Shown: positions 11,759-23,080 of the stretch, in pieces
Layout of the letters: each line of letters begins with the position of its first letter
How positions within the stretch are numbered: position 1 is the stretch's first letter
NCBI GenBank assembly: GCA_037957365.1
Contig: JARHVA010004255.1
Span: 893,001-957,000, forward strand
Length of the DNA: 64,000 nucleotides
Origin: Torreya grandis
Lineage: Eukaryota; Streptophyta; Pinopsida; Cupressales; Taxaceae
Direction: 5' to 3'
Position numbers and translations under genes: made by a program
Notes under the pieces: model-generated
Database searches by the model: none
The model's input: the letters and a program-made list of their open reading frames with translations, nothing else
What the model was told of the DNA's origin: nothing

Positions 11759-12600
11759 TGGTTATGGCATCTCTGCTATGGACATTTAAATATCCACTCT
11801 TTATTGGATTTGTAGAGATATGGTATGGTAAGTGGGTTGCACACTTTTCACAAAGATAGTATTCTTTATGAGTCATATGTTTTAGGCAAATAAAATAGGG
11901 AAAATTTTCCTAAACAGTCATCCTAGAGAGCTAACATATGTTTACAGTTAGTTCACAGTGATGTATGTAACATGAAAAAGTCATCCATTGGTGGGTGTAG
12001 ATACTTTGTCTTGTTTATTGATGACTTTTCTCGGATGACTTGGGTATTTTTTTATGAAAAACAAATATGAAGTTTTCTCTAAGTTTGTTGATTGGTTACA
12101 CTTAGTCAAAAAAGAAACAAGTTTAGATTTGGCCACTCTTCATTTAGATAATGGAGGTGAGTATACCTCAAATGAATTTTTAGATTATTTTTTGAGAACA
12201 TGGAATTCATTGACAATATAGTAATGCTTATACTCCATGGAAAAATGGAGTATCTGAATGGATGAATAGAACTTTAGAGGGCACAACACGTGCCATGTTG
12301 CACTATAAATAGATTGATGATAAGTTTTGGATAGAAGCCATTAGTACTGAAGTGTTTTTGAGAAACAGGTCCCCCACAATTGCACTTTTGGGACAAACTC
12401 CATATGAGGCATGGTATCGATTTAAACCAAAAGTTAAAAACTTGAAAGTGTTTGGATGTCTTTGTTTTGCTTTGGTTCTTATTAAAAATAAAATGAAGTT
12501 GGAACCATGAAGTCAAAAATGCATCTTTCTTGGTTATTTTGAAAATAAAAAGGGGTTTCATTTTCTTACACAGGATACAGGCAAATTCATAGTGAGTTGA
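11759..12600 (+). pseudogene. copia integrase pseudogene
   Basis: Integrase inserts the cDNA copy into the genome. The GAG-pre-integrase zinc region begins at WLWHLCYGHLN; its two histidines remain, but the cysteine pair appears as Y..Y (YESYVLGK), as if by G-to-A. Catalytic core blocks follow: LVHSDVC (first Asp), [22 protein letters not shown] (second Asp) and NGVSEWMNRTL (Glu present). The frame breaks near 12050-12070 beside a T7 run, and again near 12200. GYFENKKGF near 12532-12560 and SxDVIFDD near 12596-12617 are the usual end blocks of the copia integrase. Stops at about 12507 and 12598 are TGA. Confidence 0.88.
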
Positions 12601-12959
12601 GATGTTATATTTGATGACTTTGGGACTATGAACACTGCAGAGATTGATTCACAACTTGATAGATTAGAGAGGAAAAAGACAAAAAGAGATAATGGTTTGA
12701 ATAATGGGGATAACTCTTCAAAGTTGTGGTATGAGACTCAAATTCCTTCAATTTCCTCTCCATCTACAAGTTCATAGGTTGATGACTTAGAAATTGTTGA
12801 AAATTCTCTAAGTCCCCTTTAAATCATGCACATGATGAGAATTCTAGAGTCCTTGATTTGAATAATTTGACTAAGTATCCAAAATGGGCTCAAAGTACTT
12901 TTCTAACTTGAAAGCAGATGAAGTTGGTTTAATAGGGCCCAGGAATTCTTGAAAATAGG

Positions 12960-14520
12960 TAAACTATGCTATGGTTATTACTACTTCTTCCTTTGAGCCA
13001 TCCACTTTTGAGGAGGCATATACTAAACATGTTTGGCACTAGGCAATGGAAAATGAGTATGATGCCATACTTAGCAATAATACATGGGTTTTAGTTGATC
13101 CTCCTCCACATGTTAAACCCTTCTGGTTATAAATGGGTTTATAGGACTAAGTATAAATTAGATGGCTCCATTGATAAACATAAGGCATGACTTGTTGCAA
13201 AAGGATATGCACAACAAGAAGGTATTGACTATGAGGAAACATTTAGACCAACTACCAAATGGCACACTCTTCATATGGTACTTGCCTTAGCAGCACAAAA
13301 TGGTTGGAAAGTACATCAATTGGATGTTAAAAGTGCTTTTTTAAATGGTGATTTATAGGAAGAAGTATATATGAAACAACCTCAGAGTTTTGAATAGGTG
13401 GGTACCAAACACAAAGTATGTAAATTGATAAAAGCTTTGTATGGGCTCAAATACGCACCCATGGCTTGATATGAGAAAATGGATTCATACTTGAAATCCA
13501 TTGGTGTTCATCATAGTGAATTTGATGATACTCTCTACTTTTGAGTGCAGGGTAAGAAAATGGTGATACTTGTTCTCTATGTCGATGACTTGTTTATCAC
13601 AAGTAATGATGAAAACCATAACAAGTCTATGAAGAAATAATTAAAAGATGGGTTTGAGATGATAGATCTTGGACTTCATGACTATCTAGGCATAGAGGTA
13701 ACTCAAAAAGATCATAGAATTTTCATTTCACAAACTAAGTATATTTATGAGTTATTAGATAGGTTTGGCATGAGTGATTGCAAACCTACCCTCACTCCCA
13801 TGGAAAGTAATTTGAAATTGTCTAAGGATGATAACAATGCCTTTTTTGATGGCACCACATATAGATAATTGGTGGGAGGTTTGATATACTTGATGACTAC
13901 TAGGCCTGATATTTCATTTTCAGTTGGAATTTTATCTAGGTTTATGCATGAGCCTAGAGAAATTCATTGGCATGCAACAAAACAAGTACTTTTTTACCTT
14001 TAGGGAATGAAAACATATGGCCTTGAATACCACTATAACAAGAAGTTCAAACTTGTTGGATATTGTGATGTAGATTTTGGTGGATGTGTGGATGATAGTG
14101 TCAACCATAGGATACACTATGCATATGAGTTCAACTACCATTGCTTGGTGTTGTAAAAAGCAGGATACAGTGGAAAATTCATTAACATAGTTAGAGTATA
14201 TTGTAGCATGGGATGCTTCCAGAGAAATTGTTTACCTTTGTCTTATTCTTGAAGATCTTCAAGTTTCTTAGTTTTCTCTTACATAGTTATACATTGATAA
14301 TCAAAGTGCAATCAAGATGTCAAAGAATCCTATGTTTCATGCCAAAACAAAACATATGGATGTCAAATACCATTATTTGTGAATGTTGGTGGCAAAGAAA
14401 GCTCTTGATCCAATATATTTCCCAACTACCAATTAGATAGCTGGCATTTTCACAAAACCCCTTGACAGAATCAAATTTGAAAAATTTAGAAAAATGTTTG
14501 GTATGTGTCCAAAGACCTGA
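12960..14520 (+). pseudogene. copia reverse transcriptase-RNase H pseudogene
   Basis: This module would make cDNA from the element RNA and degrade the RNA strand. Recognisable copia RT blocks are HQLDVKSAFLNGDL, KALYGLK, the catalytic YVDD at 13578-13589 in LVLYVDDLFIT, and LGIEVTQ. These are followed by [25 protein letters not shown] and the RNase H block DNQSAIKMSKNPMFHAKTKH near 14296-14355. The end, KMFGMCPKT, stops at 14520, 20 bp before the 3' LTR. Many stops (for example at 13541 and 13866) interrupt it, again nearly all explicable by C-to-T or G-to-A. The longest open piece is 13659-13868. The catalytic YVDD is intact. Confidence 0.92.
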
Positions 14521-14530
14521 CTTTGGATCA

Positions 14531-14540
14531 TAGGGGGGTT
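14531..14540 (+). other. Polypurine tract of + copia
   Basis: TAGGGGGGTT immediately precedes the 3' LTR, in the place where plus-strand DNA synthesis is primed in LTR elements. Confidence 0.8.
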
Positions 14541-14924
14541 TCTTAGGACTTGTTCCAAATTCTTAACATTAGGTTAGATTTTTTTGGTAGGTTGATAAAT
14601 ATTATTGTAAATGGGGCATGCATCTTTTAGTAAAGACACCCCCATAAAATAAAGTTACTTAGTTTAATTTTAGGTAGTTTTCATGTTTTATTTTTATTAA
14701 TTAGAACTACCTTATGGGTTGTTTTCCTGTAAATAGTTGGTTATAGGATTATTTGTTTTTACCGATCATTGGTAAAAACTATATAAATCAATGTTTGCAT
14801 TGTAAAAGGGTTAATAGAGTAAAGGCACCCTTATGTACTTGTATTTTTTCAAATATTAATAAAATACTTGTGCACTCGCACTAAGCGGGGACAAGGTTCA
14901 AACTATTTGTTCAAGGAGTTATCA
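14541..14924 (+). repeat. 3' LTR of + copia
   Basis: 384 bp, homologous to 8515-8900. Its first dinucleotide is TC, not TG, a terminal mutation that would block integration if copied. It ends GGAGTTATCA and is followed by CGTAT, the partner of the left target duplication. Confidence 0.95.
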
Positions 14925-15060
14925 CGTATTATTCCTCACCTAAAGTCTCTACTTACTATTTTTACAACTCCAAGTTTTTTTCACTTTATATTTCACCTCC
15001 AATTCTGTTTCAGCTTGGATTTTTTCCTCTTGAGCCTCAATGTGCTCTTCTTCTTAAATT
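14925..15060 (-). pseudogene. Upstream part of the split coiled-coil-like relic
   Basis: On the minus strand this gives EEEHIEAQEEKIQAETE and continues toward the copia insertion. With 8514 and below it may form one disrupted frame (see the entry at 7500-8514). Low confidence because the strand is purine-rich. Confidence 0.3.
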
Positions 15061-18000
15061 TTTAACCCTCAATGGGTTATAAGACTGTAAAAAACTTTTT
15101 CAACTTTACTTTTTCAAATAATCTAAAAATTATTCAATTTTATATTTTTTTTTCAAACACTCTCCCCAAAATATTTTGATAATATCTAATACCAAAATGA
15201 TGAGAAGATTAAGGAAGACAATCAAACATGAATCTAACTTGATTGATAAAATAGGCCTAAAAAACTAATTGAGGATAACTTGAGATCAAAAAAGGATTTA
15301 TTATGCTTTAAAATTTAAATAAAATTCTTACTTTATATATTATTAATTCTCTCCAATCTATGTAATGTATTATATCACTTTAATACACTAGATTTTACCA
15401 AAAGATAACATGCAGATTTTTAACCTTGCCAGTTATACCTACATATTATGTTTTGACCTTAAATTTATCTCAAAGTGTAAAAAAACTATGAAATAACTAA
15501 AAAATATCACAAAAATATTTCTACACATTTCCTCAAAGTTTAAAACAATTTGACAAATTAGTTTTAAAGTTATGTTCTTTTTAGGACTATTAAAATAGGC
15601 TTTTAGACCTTATTTAAGACTATAGGTTTGAGTTTTACTTATAAATTTAGATACAAACCCATAAAATCCTTGAAATAAATTTTAAAAATTCATAAAAATA
15701 AATATTAATGTATCCATAAATTTTCAACATAATTTCACTTTTAGTTTTTGAGATATGCAAGTTTCAGTTATGCAAAAACCCTAGTTTTTTTAGTGAGGTC
15801 GAGAGCATTCAAAAATGCCTAATTTGAATTTTATAGATCCTTTTTATAACTATTCCACTTTAAATTTTTATTATAAATAAAAATATATTATTAAAATCAA
15901 TTTTAATCCTTTAAAAATATCTAAAAGTGTATAAAATATCTTATATCTTGAGTGTACATGTAGGTTTTATTAACTGCAAGAACCTTGTTTTGTTATCTAA
16001 GCTTGAAAGTATGCATACAAGATAGTTCAAATAATACACAAGATTTAAATCAAAATAAAATTAATTTAAAATGAAATAAAATATTTAAATGGTAATATCA
16101 ACTCCATAATATATAATTTTATTGTGTTTAGAGAGTCAAATATATATAGTCTTGATTACAGAGCCCTATTTTACACAAAATCTTCTTCTTTTTCTCAAAA
16201 TATTTAGTTTTATTAGAGTATCTCACCTGATTTCATCATTACCAATGTACTATTATCAACATAATTTTTTTTTCTCTATTTATTTTATCATATTATCTTT
16301 TAATATCATCCACTTCCACTTCATTCTCCAATGTATCAACTCCTTCCAAACATAGGTAATTAATATGACACTTATCTTGGACTAACTTTAGCTAAGTTTT
16401 ACTTGATTATTATTATTTAAAAAATAATACACACTTTAAAACATTAAATAAAACTTAAGTTATCACTTATAAATAATATAATCCTTTTAAATTTCTCCCA
16501 TAGATGAAAAATACACTCAAAGGGCTAGTAAAAATTCAAATTTTCAAAATCTGGACTTTGGTGGGAAAATGACTATGATGCTTTAAAGAGTAATATTTAG
16601 AAACCTACATAAGAAAATAAATGTACCTTCAACACCTGAAATATTAAATATAAAATGGAATTATAAATAATCTTATTATGACCTTGAAATCCTACTTAAG
16701 ACCAATATTGATAAAATTTATAAAATGAAATCTCCTAAGTTGATGTACCTATATCAATATCCCATTAAAATATTGATAGAATAGGATAATGATGATTTTT
16801 ATATTTAAATTTAAAAAAACATATGTGATAAATTTTCTCATATAAATTTTGTACCTATTGGTCCAAGACATTATTGAGATGGTTAAAACATGGTGAGCAC
16901 TAAAAAATCAAAAGGTACCATTTATGTGCCATCAAAGTGTAGACACCCATTTTCACACATGTACACATATTTCTAGTTTTGTTTATGTATATACATTTTT
17001 CTAAGAATTAGACATATAGTGATATGGTATCTCGTGGACCTCTTCATTTCCATCTTATTTCACTTGATTTCCCTACCCCTTGGGCCTATGTGCTATGGTT
17101 TTTATCTTTATCCAATGTATACTAGAGATCCTTACCTATTCTATTTTTTTATGCATGTTTCAGACTCTATAAACTTACATATATCCTATACACTAGTGTT
17201 GACATCAATGTCCATACTTGATGCAACTATCATGACTTATATTTTTATATTTTTTAGTATCTTTCACTTTGTGACCATTTTGTTAACAGTCTTCGCCCAT
17301 CTTATGGTTAGGTTTTTGTGCATCACTAAGTTCTAAATCAAAGTTAAAAGGTTCCTATATATACAAGGGCTATGTTATAATGACCTTCACCTTACAATTT
17401 GATAAGGAAAACTCTGTGATAAGAAATTATTGTTCATTTCAAGTTATCGAATTACACTACATCACTATTGTAAATATATAAAACATTCAAAAGGTAAAAT
17501 ATACTATTTCATCACTTACATAAAGGGTAACTAGGTGAAAGAGTATATATTATTACTATTATAATTCCACACACAAGAATAGGAGGGAGAAATGCATGTG
17601 ATTCTGAGTCCCTCTTAGGAGTATTGGATATGTAGGCAAAACTTAACAATAATATGGTTGTTATGGATATCTCAACTCATGTTACTAACCCCTTTTTACC
17701 AGGTTGAAATAGGTTAAATGAAAAATAAATAGGTTTTCTTAATATCTTAATCTAGCACATAGGAAAACATAAACTGAGACAAACAACAATTACACAAGGG
17801 GTAGCATAGGTCTAGTCTATATTTGAGATCACTCCTATGTATATCTCTCACTAGACACTAGCATTAGATATGGACATAAGCATCAATGTTACTTTCATAA
17901 ATCAATGTAACTGTCTAAAGCTAAAAAAAATTAGAATATAGATTTAAAAAATATAGATATCCAACACAACCCTATAATTACTCTTGAACACTACCATGAT

Positions 18001-18279
18001 CTAAAACAAAATAATATATAAGATATACTCTTTTTATCTATTAGTGACTTTGTACCTATTATAGTTATTTCACATGATAAATTAGGTAAATCTATATTAT
18101 TGGTTGTATTTTATTTTAAATAAAAATATTATCATTCTTTTCAAATAGATTTATTTGCTTGGGTATCATATTTTAAAACTCCAAAATAACATAAATTTTT
18201 TGGTAAACCTGACCTCTATTTGTTGAACCAAAACCCTTGTTTTCATATTAGGGTTTTTTTCTTCTTTCAAATTTTGTTT
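15061..18279. other. AT-rich DNA, no gene recognised
   Basis: Very AT-rich (long A/T runs, many TTTAAA and AATAAA). Open frames at 16122-16355 and 17019-17336 are hydrophobic, Phe/Ile/Leu-rich and lack any motif; they look like chance products of T-rich sequence. Some of it may be the leader or LTR of the gypsy gag that follows, but I could not define ends. Confidence 0.55.
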
Positions 18280-20790
18280 TAGACCATTGTATTTTATTTT
18301 TAGTTATATTTTGTGCTTATTTGGGCTTAGTTTAGGAATTTTATATCTCCTCATTTCTTTATCTCTCATGGTTGGTATTTTCAAACCTTTCTTAGATCCT
18401 CAACCCCTTATGGACTTCTTTATATGGAAATCTAAGGGATCCTCAACCAAGAAAGCTTCATCCTTTGGATATTTGGTTTAATGTGCCTGATGATTAGTGA
18501 ATTTCATATAATGATCTTATGGAACATAAAAAATGGGATCAAATTCACACCATTGATTATAACTATGATAATGAAAGAACTAATGATACAAATACAAATC
18601 TAAATGACCAAGCTAGTGATAACAAAATTTATTCTTATGGGTAATAATATTCCTCTTAGATATGTTAAACCTAATTCTTATAATTATTTTATTTATAATG
18701 GTTAAGAGTTTCAAGAACCAACAAACATGTAAAATGATATTATTCCTAATGTTAAAAATCTAATTATTATCTCCACCTTCGTTAGCTATCTCAACAACTA
18801 AGTGTGACTCGTCCCTTTCTAGTGTTGACAAAGTCAATGAGGTTAAATGTTCCTCAACTATATATTATAATGAAAATATTTATGAAATAAAGAGTGTACC
18901 TTCTTTTTCAAATAATAATAGTGTTGAAAATCCTATATTCTCTTTGCATGATTCAAGTAAGCCTAGTCCAAGTTTTTCTTCCCCTCCAGTGTGTAATGAG
19001 AAAACTAAATGTCATATGTATTGAATAGTGATCCTTGAAAAACACAACAAGAGTACTAATGAACATCCTAAGGAAACACTTACAAAACTTGCATTGTTTG
19101 GGGAGACACAAAAATCCTAAATCCATTTGATAGATCTCATTTAAATGTCAAATCATATAAATTAAAGAGACTTAGAATTAGCAATCCATTCTCTCTTCCT
19201 TTGATAATTACAAATTAAAGTAACATTTTTATTCCCCCCTCTCATGATATTTCAAATGAAGTGCCAAATTTCTCTTTTATTCCTTATTTCAAAATTTTGG
19301 CTAAACAATATCAAATATGTACAAGTGAAATTATTTCACCAATTCCTAGTGAATTTAACCAAATATAAAGTGAAGTAACATCTTCTAATGGAAATTTTAT
19401 TATAATTAATGATATATAACATTATATAAATACCTCTTTAATCATGGTTACTCATTTAACAAATGTTACGAATCCATGTGATGATTTTCCTCATGAGAGT
19501 GATAAAGATACTACAATCCCTATGTTTCATGTAAATGGTATTTTACATCATCTGAAAAAAACATCAACCTATCCTCATGATATGTTATTTTTTATGAGCA
19601 CCATGGAAGATTCTCAAAAATAAGACAACACTCTTATGTTACAATTTTATTCTCACAAGGCTCTTTTTAGGGAGAATAAATTACCAAAACAACCTATTTA
19701 TCAACATGTATTTGAATATACTTATCATCAAAACATTTTCATCCTTTATTTCTCCTTTTTTGATGGTTAAGGGGATCCTGATATTCATTTTCAAAATATA
19801 TACTCCTTTAGACATTGGGACCAAAATTAAAGTTTTAATTAACATTTTTCCGTCATAGTTTAACAAAAGGGTCTCTTGATTAGTTATATAGCCTTCCAAA
19901 TGGATCCTTATCAAATATAAATAATATTTATGATGTATCCCTATCAAATTTTCACTAGTTTACCTTACCTAAGTTACCATTGAAACATTTTCAAGCATTG
20001 ACCCAAAATGAAAATGATTTGCTATGAGACTATGTTATTCAATTGAATAATATTTTTTATTCATTAAACTATACACCTTGAGACTTGTAAGTGTAATTTA
20101 TATTTAGCATGGATATTCTCTCTTCACTTATAGAGATAATTTCACAAACCCTTTACTTCATTTAAGACCTATATTGGGATGTAAATAGATATGCATATGC
20201 TTTAATGATTACACAAACTCAATTACCTATTTTTTTTAGAAAAAACTAAACATGCTAAGACTCATGTTTTAAGGAAACATAAACATGTTATGAATGATCA
20301 TGAAAAACTTCAAAAATATTCTTTAGAGACACCATTATCTACCAAAACATGAATAGTCAAACTACTAAATAAAGGAGAGGAACATTTTTTTATAGTACCT
20401 CTTATAGTTAAACCAAATAACACCACAAGATGTGAGCCTCTTCAATTTCATTGATACCAAGATAAACCACAAGATATATTTTGAACTATTTTGGATAAAT
20501 GAGTTATCAAACTCCCTCCTAATTCACATTACACACCTCATAGGTTTGAGAAGGAAAAAAGACACCACTTTTTCTTTTATCATGGTATTAATGGTCATCA
20601 AGATAATGAGTGTTTTATTCTTGAGTAAAAACTTACATATTTATCATTTATGGAGTCATTTCATTTAATAAAGAGGCATCCAAAACTCATTCACATACTT
20701 CTCCCAGAGGCCCATCTAATAGGGTCACACCATCTCATGTTGATCCTTCTAAGAAAAACATGGTCCACTAATTTTTGTAGAAGACACCCA
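18280..20790 (+). pseudogene. Ty3/gypsy gag pseudogene
   Basis: This is a decayed Gag region read across several frames. The retrotransposon-gag core is visible near 19890-20070: LPNGSLSNINNIYDVS, then LPKLPLKHFQALTQNENDLL and DYVIQLNNIFYSLN, the usual W/F-rich helix and Q-N-E-L...Y pattern. Near 20569-20613 the string FYHGINGHQDNEC matches the degenerate zinc-knuckle-like block (YH-G-GH-x3-EC) seen after gag in plant gypsy elements. Many stops and frameshifts are present. No protease, RT or integrase follows: the next 500 bp are unassigned and then a minus strand PMD relic begins, so the pol part is deleted or displaced. Confidence 0.65.
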
Positions 20791-21305
20791 CTAGCATAAG
20801 TCTTTCTCCTAATGTGCTCTCTACCATGACTAATTGATCCAACATTGATCCTGAAAAGGAACCATGGTTTGATGAAGTCTTAGATAAAGGCACATGTGGA
20901 GGGATATACCTACATAGAAGTTTTGGGTTCCTAATTAGGTAACTAAAAATTCATTGATTATGCCTATAATTATAGTAGAGTTTCATATAAAAATAAAGCC
21001 AATAGTTACTTTATCACATGATCATTACAATAAAGCTATTATTTCCTATATGGTTTCATTATATAAAATGAGTACTTTTTTTCTCAAATCATACAATTAT
21101 TTCATTAAATGGAAATATTTATTATACCTTTTACCATATACACAACATACATCATGGAAGTGAAATAAAATTAACAAACCATATAATGACCAATAGAGAA
21201 TAAAATGGTGTAAATATATTAAATACCAAATAAAATCCATGTGAATAATGTCATAAAAATATAAACTGATACAAAGTGTTAATAAATAAGCATATCAATC
21301 ATAAT
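20791..21305. other. No gene recognised
   Basis: AT-rich stretch between the gypsy gag relic and the PMD relic. The 69-codon frame at 20954-21163 has no recognisable motif. It may mark the deletion junction of the gypsy element. Confidence 0.5.
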
Positions 21306-23080
21306 TCAGGGGCATATCCCCCAAGGTATACTCCTTATAACTATCAAAATCCATAAATCCAACACCTCTAGATGTAGATTCACTAATATCAAACTATGGG
21401 ACTTGTACACATGATAACATTTGTACTCTCTCCTTGAGATCACATAGCCACCACATTGTCTCCTCACGATCTCACCTAAAAGAATCATAGTACTAAATAA
21501 GTGTCTATATAATCTCAATGGAAATCCACTATGGAACATCTAGTCTATCTAGGTCTATACATAGATCCTCATTCTCTATGGTTTTATTATGGTATGCTAC
21601 CATAACTCTTCTAGTAGGACCAAATAACAATGTATGCACGCCAACAATATCAACCACTATCTAAATAAATACATATATGGCTATGTCCATCAACACACAA
21701 GAGTAAGGGAATGAATCATTTAACCCTTGGTATAATACACCACTTAGAGACATTTATAAAAATTGAATACTTTTATAGAAAATTCAAATTCAAAACTAAA
21801 AACTAAGATACTCAGTTTTTCTTGTAGTAGATGCCTCATCAACTAATGTTTTTCCCATAAGAGCATCTTCTCTTTTATCACCACTTATCTCTCCATTGCC
21901 ACCTTATGTTGTAGGAATGGCACTTGGATCTAAAACTATAATAGGAAATAATAGAGGCCATCAAGCCTTATCCCACCCCTACACACCCATAAATACACCT
22001 CATATTATATCCTACTACCAAGGGGACCATGGGATATCATTAATCACTTGGACATGGGGATAGATCTACATTAGTGGGTACTAGCCTATCATGTGGATTG
22101 TGACCACTCCATACTATGTAATACCATGGATATGATGTTGATGTAACCCCTTAATCAATCATAAACTATCATAACACTTGATTATACTAATTAAATCATA
22201 CACACTAAGAAATTGATCAATCAACCACATACTAACATGATCTCTCTATAACTCATGGCCATCCTTAGTTTATTAATCAAAATTCATATAAGGATACCAC
22301 ACAATATATCAAAATAAATCCTATCCAAATTAGTTTGGTACTCCATCATGGTATGAATTATATCACATGTGAATACCTATCACTTAATAAATAACTATGC
22401 ATGAGCCCATGCAAGAAGAGGACCACCAACTAGTCGTACTACTATGATATGCTCATATGACTAGACATATAATAGAGTCACCACTCTAATACTTTTTCCA
22501 TGGTTATTTAGTGTAAATTTATAGAGATATCTATACAATTTGGCTAGTATAGTGTGATCCCAAAACTATATAATTTTATTCAACTCAATAAGATAAACTA
22601 TCTAGTACATAGATTATAAATCCCAACTGTCCCACCCTTCACAATTAAAAATTATGTTAATAACATATAAATAAACTTATATTGTCATGGAACATCACCT
22701 ATTATAATATGATCAGACCAGACCCTATTTATTAGGTCTACATAAGGATCTATTTCCCTAATAAAACATATATTAGATCATTAAATATACTCATGAATTC
22801 CATGATCGGTAACCTTCACCCTCTCAACCGTAATATACAATGAGAAGATCTGATATACATCCCCCAACGTGATATTCATCTCACTAGTAGGAATACAAAA
22901 TGTATAGGTATATGTATTAAACCTCTCTATTATAGATATGAGGAGTTGGATATCATACAAAATCTATCCCAAGTGGGATACATACCCCAATACTACTCAA
23001 CAAATAATGGCCCAATTGGATTTATCTAGACCCAACTCTGATAATGTGAAATAATGTTAACCATACCAGAACTCTTGAAT
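21306..23080 (-). pseudogene. Plant mobile domain (PMD/MAIN-like) pseudogene
   Basis: On the minus strand, near 22955-22805, the peptide LLISIIERFNTYTYTFCIPT continues into SEMNITLGDVYQIFSLYITV. This is the signature of the PMD or 'aminotransferase-like' family (ER-x-ETHTFHLP-GEMTITLEDV-LLGL in typical members). Upstream lie VVLGYVSHLG near 23000 and FTLSELGLD near 23070; downstream, GGPLLAW near 22420 matches the PMD 'GGPL' block. The last open piece, 21539-21306, may be its C-terminal part. PMD proteins occur both as host silencing factors (MAIN, MAIL1) and inside transposons. Stops and frameshifts show this copy is dead. It sits between gypsy remnants, so transposon capture is plausible but unproven. 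Confidence 0.7.

Larger units (their letters stand above)
8515..14924 (+). mobile_element. Ty1/copia LTR retrotransposon, full length, inactive
   Basis: A 6.4-kb element with LTRs at 8515-8900 and 14541-14924, an initiator-Met tRNA primer site, the copia domain order gag-protease-integrase-RT-RNase H, a polypurine tract, and a near-perfect 5-bp target duplication. By hand alignment the LTRs differ at roughly 28 of about 385 positions. Gag, protease and the first part of integrase stay in one reading frame from 10292 to about 12050 and are interrupted only by point-mutation stops. Frameshifts appear from the integrase core onward. The leader between PBS and gag is unusually long (about 1.4 kb), partly because of a SINE-like insertion. 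It landed in a minus strand Lys/Glu-rich relic. It cannot be autonomous now. Confidence 0.95.

Noticed and set aside
17019..17336. 105-codon hydrophobic frame as a membrane protein gene
   Set aside because: T-rich sequence with no motif, no promoter context and no homology I can recognise.
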